Positions 24,701-35,445 of a DNA stretch of 64,000 nt are shown piece by piece. Made by a program: the position numbers and the translations under genes. Position 1 is the stretch's first letter. Every line of letters starts with the position of its first letter. The stretch is from Mya arenaria. Taxonomy: Eukaryota; Mollusca; Bivalvia; Myida; Myidae. The stretch lies in assembly GCF_026914265.1 (NCBI RefSeq), contig NC_069127.1, positions 67,343,080 through 67,407,079 of the forward strand, in the 5' to 3' direction. The notes beneath the pieces are model-generated. The model was not told the origin of the DNA and searched no databases. It worked only from the letters and a program-made list of their open reading frames with translations.

Positions 24701-25993
24701 ACAGTGAAGTTTGGTTTATTCGATTATATTAAATAGTGAAGAGAAGAAAGTGTTGTTGATTAATCATGGAAAATGTAAACGAAGTTTGCATTGTATGAAG
24801 TTCCTGGGCGCAAGCGTTATTCAATTATTGATCGGAAACCATTTTTCAGCTCACAGTCATCGTGACCATGACCTTTTACCTACTGATCACAACATCAATA
24901 GGGATCATCTACATAACCAACTTGCATACCAAGTATTAAGTTCTTGGGTGCAAGTGTTCTTTAGATACTGAGCGGTAACCATTTCTTCAACTCAAGGTCA
25001 TGGCAACCTTGACCTTTGACCTACTGATCTCAAAATCAATAGGGGTCATCTACTAGTCATGACCGACTAGCGTACCAAGAATGAAGTTCCTGGGTACAAG
25101 CGTTCTTAAGTTATTGAGCAGAAACCATTTTTAAGCTTAAGGTCACCGCCAACGTATCATTTTTTACCTGAAGGTAACCTTGACCTTTGACCTTTTGATC
25201 TGAAAATCAATAGGGGTCATCTTCTAGTCATGAACAACTAGCTTACCAAGTATGAAGTTCCTGAAACCAAAGGATCTTTAGTTATTGAGCGGAAACTTTT
25301 TCTTCACTTCAAGGTCATGGCAACCTTGACCTTTGACCTAGTGATCTCAAAATCAATATGGGTCATCTTCTAGTCATGACCAACTAGCATACCAAGTATG
25401 AAATTCCTGGTTGCACGCGTTCTCTAGTTATTGAGCGGAAACAGTTTCTTCACCTCAAGGTCACGGTGACCTTGACCATTGACCTACTGATCTCAAAATC
25501 AATAGGAGTCATCTACTAGTCATGAACAACTATGAAGTTCCTGGGTACAAGCTTTCTTTAGTTATTGAGCAGAAACCATTTTTAAGCTTAAGGTCACTGC
25601 CAACATAACATTTTTTACCTGAAGGTAACCTTGACCTTTGACCTTTTGATCTCAAAATCAATAGGAGTCATCTAATAGTCATGAACAACTAGCATACCAA
25701 GTATGAAGTTCCTGGACCCAAAGGATCTTTAGTTATTGAGTGGAAACCGTTTCTTCACCTCAAGGTCATGTTGACCCTGATCTTTGACCTAGTGACCCCA
25801 AATTCAATAGGGGTCATCTACTAGTCATGACCAACTAGCATACCAAGTATGAAGTTCCTGGGTCTAAGAGTTCTATAGTTATTGGGCGGAAACGAAGTGT
25901 GACGTACTGACTGACTGACTGACAGACTGATGGACTGACTGACGGACAGGGCAAAAACAATATGTCTCCCCATGAATGGGGGAGACATAAAGA
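24701..25993 (+). mobile_element. Tandem-core repeat element B, seven units of about 145-170 bp
   Basis: Core units recur at about 24900, 25035, 25205, 25351, 25497, 25656 and 25801, each with CCTTGACCTTTGACCTA and AATCAATAGGGGTCATCTAC motifs. The array is followed by GACTGAC/GACGGAC short repeats, then AAAACAATATGTCTCCCC and a GGGGGAGACATAA hairpin arm that marks the right end. Units are more alike within this array than to the arrays on either side. Confidence 0.85.
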
Positions 25994-26679
25994 TATTACA
26001 CGCAAATGATTTTTACATGCAAGGTCACCACGACCTTGACTATTGACCTTGTTACCCCCAAAACAATTGGGATCATCTAGACATCATGACCAACCTCACT
26101 TCAAAGTTTGGTGAACCTAGATCAAAGCATTCTCCTGATATTGCACGGAAATATTTTTTTACATTAGAGGTCACAGCGACGATGACCTTTGACCTTGTGA
26201 CCCCCCAAAATATAGGAGTTTTCTAAACCTCATGATCAACCTCCCTACCAAGTTTGGTGAACCTAGGTCAAACCATTCTCAAGATATTGAGCGGAAATGT
26301 TTTTTACATTGGGGGTCGCCGCGACCTTGACCTTTGACCTAGTGACCCCAAAAACAATAGGGATCTTCTACACCTCATGACCAACCTCCCTACCAAGTTT
26401 GGTGAACCTAGGTCAAACCGTTCTCAAGATTTTGAGCAGAAATGTTTTTTACATTGGGGGTCGCCGCGACCTTGACCTTTGACCTAGTGACCCCAAAAAC
26501 AATAGGGATCCTCTACACCTCACGACCAACCTCCCTACCAAGTTTGGTGATCCTAGGTCATGCGGTTTTCCAGTTATCGATCGGAAACGAAGTGTGACGT
26601 ACGGACGGACTGACGGACTACCGGACTGACGGACAGGGCAAAAACAATATGTCTCCCCCAGAGAGGGGGAGACATAATG
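25994..26679 (+). mobile_element. Tandem-core repeat element C, four units of about 147 bp
   Basis: Units recur near 26059, 26209, 26352 and 26498 (CCTACCAAGTTTGGTGAACC). The last two are nearly identical, including TTACATTGGGGGTCGCCGCG. The right end repeats that of element B: GACGGACAGGGCAAAAACA, then a CTCCCCC/GGGGGAG hairpin and ACATAA. It directly abuts element B. The minus-strand reading frame at 26449-26772 is produced by the array. Confidence 0.85.
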
Positions 26680-26692
26680 ACAATACATCAAA

Positions 26693-27760
26693 ACAAGAGC
26701 TGTCATGGAGACAGCGCGCTCAACTATTCCGGCGCTTTTCGGTGTATGGATTGAAAAGTTTTGGCGAAACATGCATGGATCACTGTTAGATTAGATTTCA
26801 ATGCAATACATGATGTGCTGAGATCTTTACATAAATTGAATTGGAAAATATTTGAGGTGGTACGCAAACTTTAATGTAAATTCTAAGTCGAAAAACGGGC
26901 ATAATTCTGTCAAAATGCTCGATACAGTGTCCTCCTCTTGTGTACAGGTTTGGGGCATGATGGTGAACAAGTGTGCAAAATTTCAAAGCCAGATGTCAAT
27001 GGACTTTGAAAATATTTGAGGTGGTACGTCTTTAATGTAAATTCTAAGTCGAAAAAGAGCATTATTATGTCAAAATGCTTGATACAGTGACCTCCTCCTG
27101 TGTACAGGTTGGGGGCATGATGGTGAACAAGCGGGCAAAGTTTCAAAGCCAGATGTCGATGGACTTTGAAAATATTTGAGGTGGTACGCAAACTTTAACG
27201 TTAATTCTAAGTAGAAAAAGGGGCATAATAATTTTGTCAAAATGCTTGATAGAGTTACCTCCTCCTATGTACAGGTTGGGGGCATGATGGTGAACAAGTG
27301 TACAAAGTTTCAAAGCCATATGTCACTGGACTTTGAAAATATTTGAAGTGGCAGGCAAACTTTAACGTAAATTCTAAGTAGTAAAAGGGGCATAATTTTG
27401 TCAAAATGCTTGATAGAGTTACCTCCTTCTGTGTACAGGTTGGCGGAATGATGGTGAACAAGTGTGCAAAATTTCAAAGCCAGATGTCAATGGACTTTGA
27501 AAATATTTGAGGTGGTACGCAAACTTAAACGTAAATTCTAAGTAGAAAAAGGGGCATAATTTGGCAAAATGCTTGATAGAGTTACCTCCTCCTATGTACA
27601 GATTGGGGGCATGATAGTAAACAAAAGTGAAAAGTTTCAAAGCCATATGTCAATGGACATTGAAAATATTTGAGGTGCTATGCAATATTTAACATATGTG
27701 GTTTAGCCGACGCTCGGGTGACTATGATAGCTCTCCTTATTCTTCGAATAGTCGAGCTAA
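26693..27760 (+). mobile_element. Tandem-core repeat element D, about six units of about 160 bp
   Basis: It starts ACAAGAGCTGTCATGGAGAC with a GCTGTC...GACAGC inverted repeat. Units recur near 26850, 27015, 27173, 27336, 27506 and 27670 (AAAATATTTGAGGTGGTACG, GGGCATGATGGTGAACAAG). It ends CTTATTCTTCGAATAGTCGA, as at 23696-23723. Four overlapping minus-strand reading frames of 60-90 codons here encode variants of one repeat-derived peptide and are not genes. Confidence 0.85.
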
Positions 27761-27881
27761 AAAGGATATTTATTGAAACGGCTCCCTAAATTTTAATGTA
27801 ATATTATAAATAACTGACTGGCCCATAAAGTAACAACTCATTTCAATTAATCAGTTTAACTTGAATATTTTGAAAGTTAAT

Positions 27882-28203
27882 TTAAAGCTGCACCCTCACA
27901 GATAGACGGTTTTTACAATTTTATTTACAATTATTTTTTTTTATCTCAGAATCAGCTGATTTTGGTATCAATGCCTTCAATTCAGTCATAAAAGATAACT
28001 CACCAAAGAAAAGACCTCATAATTTCAAAAAAGGCTAAGAACTTTATTTTCTTAACGCATTAGTAAAACTTTTAGCCACAAAACATCAATTTTCTAACGT
28101 GAATATGAAGACCTGCGATCTAACCTTTAGCACATATAGCACTGTTTCCAGACATTTGCGCAAAAAGTGTCAAAACAGGCAATCTCCAAGAGTGCAGCTT
28201 TAG
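27882..28203. mobile_element. TTAA-type miniature element, family with AGCTGCAC ends
   Basis: It opens TTAAAGCTGCACCCTCACAG and closes AAGAGTGCAGCTTTAG, giving terminal inverted repeats AGCTGCAC(C/T)CT. The left target site is TTAA and the right has become TTAG. A diverged relative begins at 43492. Confidence 0.8.
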
Positions 28204-31026
28204 TTGTTTCAAGTTTTTACACAATGAGGCAGATGGCGCTGACAACGACACCAAACCAAGACTTTTTCCAATAAAAACCGACACGCTAAAACAAAGGTAT
28301 TGCTTGACAAAACTGGTTCCATTAGAACGCTGCACCTTGCCTAATGTTTACTATGGAATAAATTTTCATGAACAAGACAGCTAACCTATCCATCCAGATT
28401 GAATGAATACAAATATTAGAATATTGTCATATTATCTTATTTATTTCCACAATACATCATTGACAAATTGTTAAAATTGTAATCTTCATACAACTTACAG
28501 GGTTTTAGCTAAGGACTTAAAATTTATTGGACACTGTCCTTTTTTGGTAGCACCTATCTTGAAGCCCTCATGACGACCAATGTGGGCACCCTTCTTCCTT
28601 TTAATTAAGAATTGTAAGGTTAAGAAATTCAAATATTTCCTGTGCCATTAAAGACAGTGGTCGAAATTAACACAAGCTCGCAAGCCCTGCACTGGTAAAA
28701 TGTCTTCTGGGCTTGCTTAAATTCTGAATTTTATATAGCAGGGCTTGTTCAAAATCTTTATGCCAAGCATTAATTATAATATAAGAATTCGGACTTGTTC
28801 ATACTCCAGTCTAATTTCGATGACTGTAAAGAGCTTGTTATTCGATTATAAATACATATAAACTTAATTTATCTTCAAGTTGAAGACTAGACCTAATTCA
28901 TTTAAACACATTTCTAAAAAAAATAATTGTCAAATATATATTATCAAAGTTTTCCAAAGGGCTATGCAATGTGTTCTTTTAACCCTGTCTCATTTCCTAA
29001 GCACCCTGTTCTTTTTATAACCTGGATAAACCCTAATTACTTAAAATAAACATAAAAAAATGATTTTTTAAACAAATGAATATGGAAAATTTGAATATTT
29101 TTGTACTATTTTTTGTTTTCTTGTCGAAAATATATCCATTTATAAACACATTTAATATCCCCATCAAGTATTTGACAAATGAATAAGGGAACATTGTTTA
29201 CCGGTATGTTACATTGGCCTAATTGTTCAGAACTGTGAAGTAACAACATTGTTAACAACATCATTGATAACTTCAACAGGTGACAAGATAATGAACTTTG
29301 AATGATAAATGATAAGCTCATGTATTTAAATAAAACATGTACAGATGAAACAGTGGTCTCAAACCTTCATAAAAATACTGCAGAGCACTCTGACAAGTGC
29401 TAGTTTTGGAGCAATACAGATTTAAAATATAAAACATCAATGACGTTAACAACATTATTAGCTTTAAACAAGTTCTGAAAAATCATACATTATAATTTTG
29501 AAATTGCCTTACACTTGATGTGACAAAATGATTTATAAAAATATAAACACATATGAACATGACTACACAAATAACGTTTGATATATGACAATACAAAAAT
29601 AGTTCAGCTTGTGAAATCATTATTTATGAAAACAACATGGAGTTGATGGCATATTTTTTCTCAAAAGTGATAACCAACTTTAAAATAAACTGCTACAACT
29701 AAAATAGAACATGTGCTTTAGTAGCTCTAGTACAAAAGGTTTTAGCTAAAGAGTTGGTGAAGGGTGCTGCACCCTGATCTTTTTTTATATCCCCTTCTGC
29801 CCTCATGGAGACCAGCATTAGCACCCTTCTGCCCTCATGGAGACCAGCATTAGCACCCTTCTGCCTTCATAGAATTAAATGTTTAAGACTGTAAAGCATT
29901 TCTTTTGTTTTGATTGCAAGTTTGCAACTTATAATATGTTTATAAATCAGTGATTTTTTTGGAATTATTTTAACTCCTGTGCCTTGGAAATTGGGAAAAA
30001 AAGTTAACTTTCGGAAAAATACAAAACAGCTAATATAATGGCAAATATACATGTTTTAACTTTTTTATGCATACATTATGCTGTGAAAGAGTAAGTCTTG
30101 TCAAGATTTTGTTTATATTTCAAGAAATTCATTGCTTTTTATTTATTACTGTAATCTACATTTATCTAATTGGGAAAAAAATATTAAAATTTGGGAAAAA
30201 TGGACAGTTTTTCGCAAGGGGAAATAGCCTTAAGAAGGCAGTAAATGGCACCAAAAAAATCACTGTAAATACATACAAACTTCACATATTTGACAGTTGA
30301 AACATGATATTACTTACAATTAAACACAATTTCAAACAATTTCTAGCAGATTCATAATATTCGAGTTTTTCACCACATGATACAATGTGCCCTTTTTCCA
30401 TTAGCCCCGGCAGACCCTCTTTTGCAGTACCCTGTTCTCTTCAGAACCCTAACACACCGAGTCACATTTTTGTGTGTAGGTTAAATGCTGTAAGGATAAC
30501 AATATCATCGAACATGAGTGATTATTCAATTTAAGTCTTCAAATAAGAGTTTCCCTTTATTTTATAAGTCAATAAATTATTTTTGTATTAAATTAATTCA
30601 AAACCAAAGCAACATTGTTTATATATCATGAAATGATGTTTGCTAAACAGATGAGTTCAGCAAATATGATTTAAAATAGATGGTATAAAAAAAGTCGCGT
30701 GTCATAATATTATTTACTTGGACAAAATTTGGTAATAAGTATTCCTTTTAAAAAATCACCATATTCAATTTATTTCAATAACATTATCATCTTGGTAAGA
30801 TTATATGAATTTATTACATTATCGACTAAGCACGTTGCAGTTTAATTCAGTTGTTTAAAATACTGAAAATTATTCATTTAAAAAAGTATGTACAATTAAT
30901 TCATCTGTCTGTTAACAAAACTATGTGACCACTAAGGCAAATCAATTATAATCACATGCTATTATTATTTACAACTCATGAACTATTTTAATCACATATT
31001 ATTATTATTTAGAACTAATGAACTAT
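28204..31026. other. Intergenic with short dispersed repeats
   Basis: No coding exon recognised. Related segments with TTTTAGCTAA(A/G)G and GCACCCT(G/T) motifs recur at about 28500-28640, 28950-29035, 29735-29870 and 30380-30460; the copy at 29790-29870 includes a 35-bp tandem duplication (TGCCCTCATGGAGACCAGCA). The segment 28658-28835 belongs to the family also seen at 835-935 and 63798-63915. Confidence 0.5.
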
Positions 31027-31039
31027 TTTATTTTTTATT
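31027..31039 (-). terminator. SNIP1 polyadenylation signals
   Basis: Two TTTATT hexamers (AATAAA on the minus strand) lie about 80-90 bp downstream of the SNIP1 stop codon. Confidence 0.65.
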
Positions 31040-31117
31040 TGCTACATGTACATATTTAAAGCTACTCCTGGTAGCATAAATGTAATTATAGCAGTTTGAA
31101 TTTACATTTTACAAATT

Positions 31118-34100
31118 TTAATCTGATTCATCTGAAGCCACTTCATCAGTGTTCGATTTATCATGAAGTAGAACATATTCCCTGGAACTAAACCCAAACT
31201 TGATCACATCTTTCTCAAAGAGTTCAAAATACCGCCTCCCCTCGATCTGCTTATTGTTCACAAATGTTCCATTGGCAGAATCAAGATCAATTATATATGG
31301 GGCAATTCTATATGCCTTCCGGCCATCTGGCTTTTCATAGGGTACCATCCTGTACTGAAAAACAGCATGTTGTTTAGAGCATGAAGGGTGATCAACAGGA
31401 ATGTCAGCAACTATTCTATCTCTCCCAAACAAGAAAGCGCTCTGTCTATGCATGTGAAATGGTTTCAAAGGCTCATCATTCTTAAATGGATACAACCTCC
31501 ATCTTTTCTTAGGCTTCCTAGCCTCAGGAGGTTCGTTGTACTTAATCACCACACCTTTGTAAGTGTTTGTATCTTCAGTGAGCTTGCCAGATAGTTCAAA
31601 ATTAGGAGCATCATTATTGTCTTGCCCTGTAGCCCCCTCCTGAGTGTCTCTACCCACTTCTGCCTGAGTGGCACCCCTCCCAAACCTCTGACTCTCTGGC
31701 ATTTCCTCCCTTCTCTGTCTGTTTTCCCTCCGTCTTTGATCATGCCCCCGTCTCTCCTCCCGTTGGTTCCTCATTTCCTCGTCACTGTCGGGAGGTTCCT
31801 GTTTAACTCGCACATGCCCATGATGACTGTGTCTATCATAATGCTGACCTCTGTCTCTCTCCCTTCTTCCACCTCGATGCCCATCCCTGTGTCTACTGGT
31901 ACCAGTAGATTCCTCTTCTTTCATTTGTTGTCTACTGTACCTTTCATCATCAGAATCAGCATGTTCACGCTTGGTTGCACGATGTCGTTCATGTTTTACC
32001 CTTGATCTGCTTTCCACACCGAAGTCATCATCAGAAACAGGTTCTGCTTTTATTTTTAGTTTTCTTTCATCCTGTTCTCCTGGGGAGCTGTCATGCTGTC
32101 GTTTGCGCTTTGATTCCTGCAAAATATTAAGAGCTATACTTATCAACGATCATACAGCAAGATTTTCATTATGTAAGATCTTAAAACATGCCAAAAGTTG
32201 CACTCAATAATATCATTTATTTGCTTGGTTTTTGTCTGAAAAGGGGGAAGGGGCCTTCAAATTGGGGGGGTCAGAATCATTATGGTGTCCAGAATTTTCA
32301 TATTCACTAAGGCACCTATTTGGATACATGTGTTCAAGCACTGCTCCACAGGTTACATATATACTCCACATTTACTCTCCACGCGGAACTACCCTTTTCC
32401 GTTTTCCTCGGCAGATTTAGGTCATCGCGGACACAACATCCAATTTAGCATAATCTGCTTTCCTCAGTGTTTTCACTCGTTCACCCTCCGAGGCTGATCA
32501 GTGGACCTTATAATTACAATTCTAGAGTTCTAATTATATTTTACTCATTTTACTTCCAGCAAAATGTTCAGGATTGTGCTCACTCACTCACTCACTCAGT
32601 TTAGACGGTTCTGGCTCGGGTCAAATTTTGTGAGCCAGTGGACTACCTGGTGACTCACAGTTGGTACAGAAAGAGTCAAGTTTGGGAGTATTCTTTGAGT
32701 CAGTTTTTCTGATTTTCTTCTTGCCTCCAGTTATGATAAAAAAAGAACAGAAATTGGGATGTTATAAAATAACTCGCATCAAGGGAGATGACATTGTAGG
32801 ATTTTAAGCTTAACTGATTAAATTTACAAGCATGACTTATCTTCCCTGACAAAGATGATAGCCGATTTTTACATATCCACAATGAAAAATTAAATTTTAT
32901 TGGAAGGGAATTAACATTTAAAGCGGAAAAACTTAGTTTAATTTAGATCGACTTCTGTCAATAAAGCATCGCCATTTTGAAACCATCTAGCAGGTGTCCA
33001 TTATAGTCTAAAATAATAGACGTGTTATACAGGATTCTTCCAATCCCTAATGTCTAAACGGGAATGTGCAAAAAACGGGGGTGTTTTAAAAATATTGAAA
33101 TTGTTTTAAGTGAAGTATTTTATGGTTGAAATTGATCATAAAGAGTTATATTGATATTTTACCATGTAAGTGAAATGTTATTTCGTACTAAACAAGCATT
33201 AAATGCATTAAACAAGTTGTTTACCTTTCCAATAAAACGAAAGTTGACTGACACAGACAACAATTATGCGAAGGGGAACAACTCGATACAATCGTAAAAG
33301 CTCGGCCTCCTCCGACAAAGCTTCGAGATAGACCTCGTTATACAATCGTAACAACTCGGCCATAGCCGAAATGTTCCGAGCGATTTAAAACTGTGCCCTA
33401 AAGCCTTGCAGGTGCCCTTCATGTATATATCGTTATGTTTTGACAGAATGAAATGAAGAAAAGCTGCCAAACTCATAATTATAAGTTGGATATTTTTTTG
33501 TGTACGGAACTAATATAAAATAACATTATCTGGTAATATTTCTTTTTTTATGATATTTTATAGACGCTATATGCTTTAACCCAGAATCCTGATCGGAACA
33601 ACTACCCACTTTTGATACTAAACAATTTGTACGTGAAGGATTTGCCATATCAAAAATCTAAAAAAAATCCGTCAACGTAGAATTATTTGGACTAGTGTCC
33701 GTTATCTTTCCGCTCAATATACTTAGCGCTGGGATCTGTCATTCTTGGCTAGAAAAACAACAAGTGGGCTACGGACGTGTAGAGTTGCCAAATAAAAAAT
33801 TGTCAAAGACTCTGAAACAGCTGTTTATGGACTAAATAATGACATACTTCACTACAGGGTAATTTCATTTAATACAGGCATTTTAAAAGGTGATGACTTT
33901 TGTAAGTGTTTAACCCACAAATTTTGGAATAATTATAGAGTTTTTCTTGCTGATTAATATGTAAAGTAAATGACCGAATACCTTTAAGGATAAGGTTAGT
34001 TCTGAGTGTATATCTGTTGTTGTTTTTTTCAAAATTGTAACGACAGATTTTCAAGTCCAAAAAAGATTGTTTGTAAAAATTATTTTAATGTAATTCTTAC

Positions 34101-34341
34101 TTAATGTCACCTTACACCTAAAAGCCTTAAGAATGAAGACAAATTACCAAATAATACAGTAAAGGGGTTGGCATTTATTCAAATTTCAACAAAAATAATA
34201 ATCAGAAAATGGAATTCATTTTATTTATGTATACTGATAACCATTTACATAGTTTACCTTGTGACGTTTCTTTGAGTGTTTCTTCTTGTGAGTATGCTCA
34301 CTATCCTCTTCACTGCTAGAGTACGAATGACTTTTGACCAT
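31118..34341 (-). CDS. SNIP1: Smad nuclear-interacting protein 1 (FHA-domain spliceosomal protein)
   Basis: SNIP1 is a nuclear FHA-domain protein first described as a Smad/p300 regulator and later found in activated spliceosomes. Two coding exons, 34341-34258 and 32116-31118 (GT-AG, phase 0), give 360 residues against about 396 in human. Exon 1 encodes a Ser/acidic start followed by a basic HKKKHSKKRHK stretch. Residues about 29-215 are a low-complexity Arg/Asp/Glu/His region with likely nuclear localisation signals. The FHA domain spans about 245-345 with the expected phosphothreonine-binding residues: FGRDR (Gly259, Arg260), SKQH (275-278) and NGT (310-312), preceded by the family's WRLYPFK block. 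The C terminus is acidic. The intron contains a repeat interrupted by a second element (32943-33846). Confidence 0.95.
32579..32599. repeat. (CTCA)n microsatellite
   Basis: Five CTCA repeats in the SNIP1 intron. Confidence 0.85.
32943..33846 (+). mobile_element. Dispersed repeat split by a nested element
   Basis: The flanks 32943-33003 and 33705-33846 together match, in reverse, the uninterrupted stretch at about 62355-62560: CAATAAAGCATCGCCATTTT, then GCTGGGATCTGTCATTCTTG, then a CTGAAACAGCTGTTTA-like end. The middle, 33004-33694, is a separate insertion. The repeat lies in the SNIP1 intron; its own family is not recognised. Confidence 0.85.
33004..33694. mobile_element. Miniature element with TAGTC ends and 10-bp target duplication, long copy
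   Basis: Ends are TAGTCTAAAATAAT and ATTATTTGGACTA, an inverted pair. The flanks GTGTCCATTA (32994-33003) and GTGTCCGTTA (33695-33704) agree at 9 of 10 bases and look like the target duplication. Target duplications of 9-11 bp are typical of Mutator-like transposons, so a MULE-derived origin is inferred. The 691-bp interior has GC-richer segments (CTCGGCC, CTTCGAG repeats) but no coding region. Confidence 0.8.
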
Positions 34342-34629
34342 ATTTTTTAAAATAAACGTTTTTCAATGCACAGGAAGTCTTTCAATGGTTGCTTTATTGA
34401 CTTATAGTAGATGAGTTATTAAACCGGTTTTGAAAACTGCTCGAACTTGACATAATTATTGTGTGCTCCTTATCTTACTCGATTAACTAAAAGAAAATAA
34501 TCAAACGCGATACGCACTTCCGCTTGTTTTGGTAACAAATGTCAACAATCTCGACACTTTGGTTTATTTTTTTAGATTCGAGGTAAAAATAATTGTAAAA
34601 TATAACAACAATGACACGTTTTTTTTTCT

Positions 34630-34738
34630 TTTTGATAAAAAAAGTCATGTTAAAATTTTCCTGACTTAATGTTGTGGTTGCAATTTTTGATAAAAAAAAG
34701 TCATGTTAAAATTTTCCTGACTTAATGTTGTGGTTGCA
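34630..34738. repeat. 54-bp tandem duplication
   Basis: Two near-perfect copies of a unit starting TTTGATAAAAAAAGTCATG and ending TGTTGTGGTTGCA, upstream of SNIP1. Confidence 0.9.
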
Positions 34739-34779
34739 AAACTTTCAATTTAACAGCTCATTTAAAGTGTAATTAGTCA

Positions 34780-35445
34780 TTTAGTGCAAAGAAGTAGATG
34801 CCTATGTCAATAAGTTAAGGAATGCATGCAACCGTTTAAGTAATCTTCCTACAAAGCCATGGTCCGACCAATTGTAGAAAATGCCTCTACTGTCTTGGAC
34901 CCTTACAAACAGGCCGTTGTTAAACCTATTTTGAACAATCTTTACTCGTTAAGAACTCCAGGATGTGTCTCCAAAGACAATCAAAGACCTCAACTGGGTG
35001 ACTCCTGAATAGTCCAAATAATTGTATCTTAACAGATTTTTTTTACGATTTTTGACATGGAAAATCCTTCTGAATACAATTTCAATATTTTTCAAAACCC
35101 ACCCGGTTTTCGCATAAAGCCATTTAGACATCAGGGAATGGAAGAATCCCGTATAACACGTCTATTATTTTAGACTAGACTCCTGAACAGTGACATAAAC
35201 ACAACTGTCTAAATATAATGTACAAGATCCATGAAGACCTTTTAAACATCAACACTGACAGTTAACCACGCATAGGCAACTCACGCACCAGAGTCCATCA
35301 AAGTCTGTACCAGGAGTGTATCACTGACCAGACATTGGCCAGCACCTTCTTTCCAAGAACTGTGAATGACTGGAACCTCATGCCAACTAGATTGGTATCA
35401 GCTAAGTTCCTACGCAGGATACCTTCAAGGCTCTCTTGATTGAGC
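34780..35445 (+). mobile_element. Decayed LINE 3' end (reverse transcriptase C-terminus)
   Basis: Broken reading frames on the plus strand recall the end of CR1/Jockey-type reverse transcriptases: a YKAMVRPIVENASTVLDPY block near 34850-34915, KDLNWVTP near 34986-35006, then MYKIHEDLLNINTD near 35218-35260 and a TFFPRTVNDWNLMPT-like block near 35347-35394. Several frameshifts and stops show that it is old. A miniature element (35010-35177) has inserted into it. The left boundary is uncertain. Confidence 0.8.
35010..35177. mobile_element. Miniature element with TAGTC ends, short copy inside the LINE
   Basis: The ends TAGTCCAAATAAT and ATTATTTTAGACTA match those of the 691-bp copy at 33004-33694, and subterminal sequence (about 50 bp on each side) is shared, so this is an internally deleted sibling in inverted orientation. 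It is flanked by a perfect 10-bp duplication GACTCCTGAA (35000-35009 and 35178-35187). Confidence 0.9.

Noticed and set aside
26449-27646. Several minus-strand frames of 60-107 codons
   Set aside because: They repeat the same peptide because they cross tandem core units of elements C and D; no start context or splice logic.
31622-32005. 127-codon plus-strand open frame
   Set aside because: It lies antisense to the low-complexity Arg/Asp-rich part of SNIP1 and shows no conserved features.
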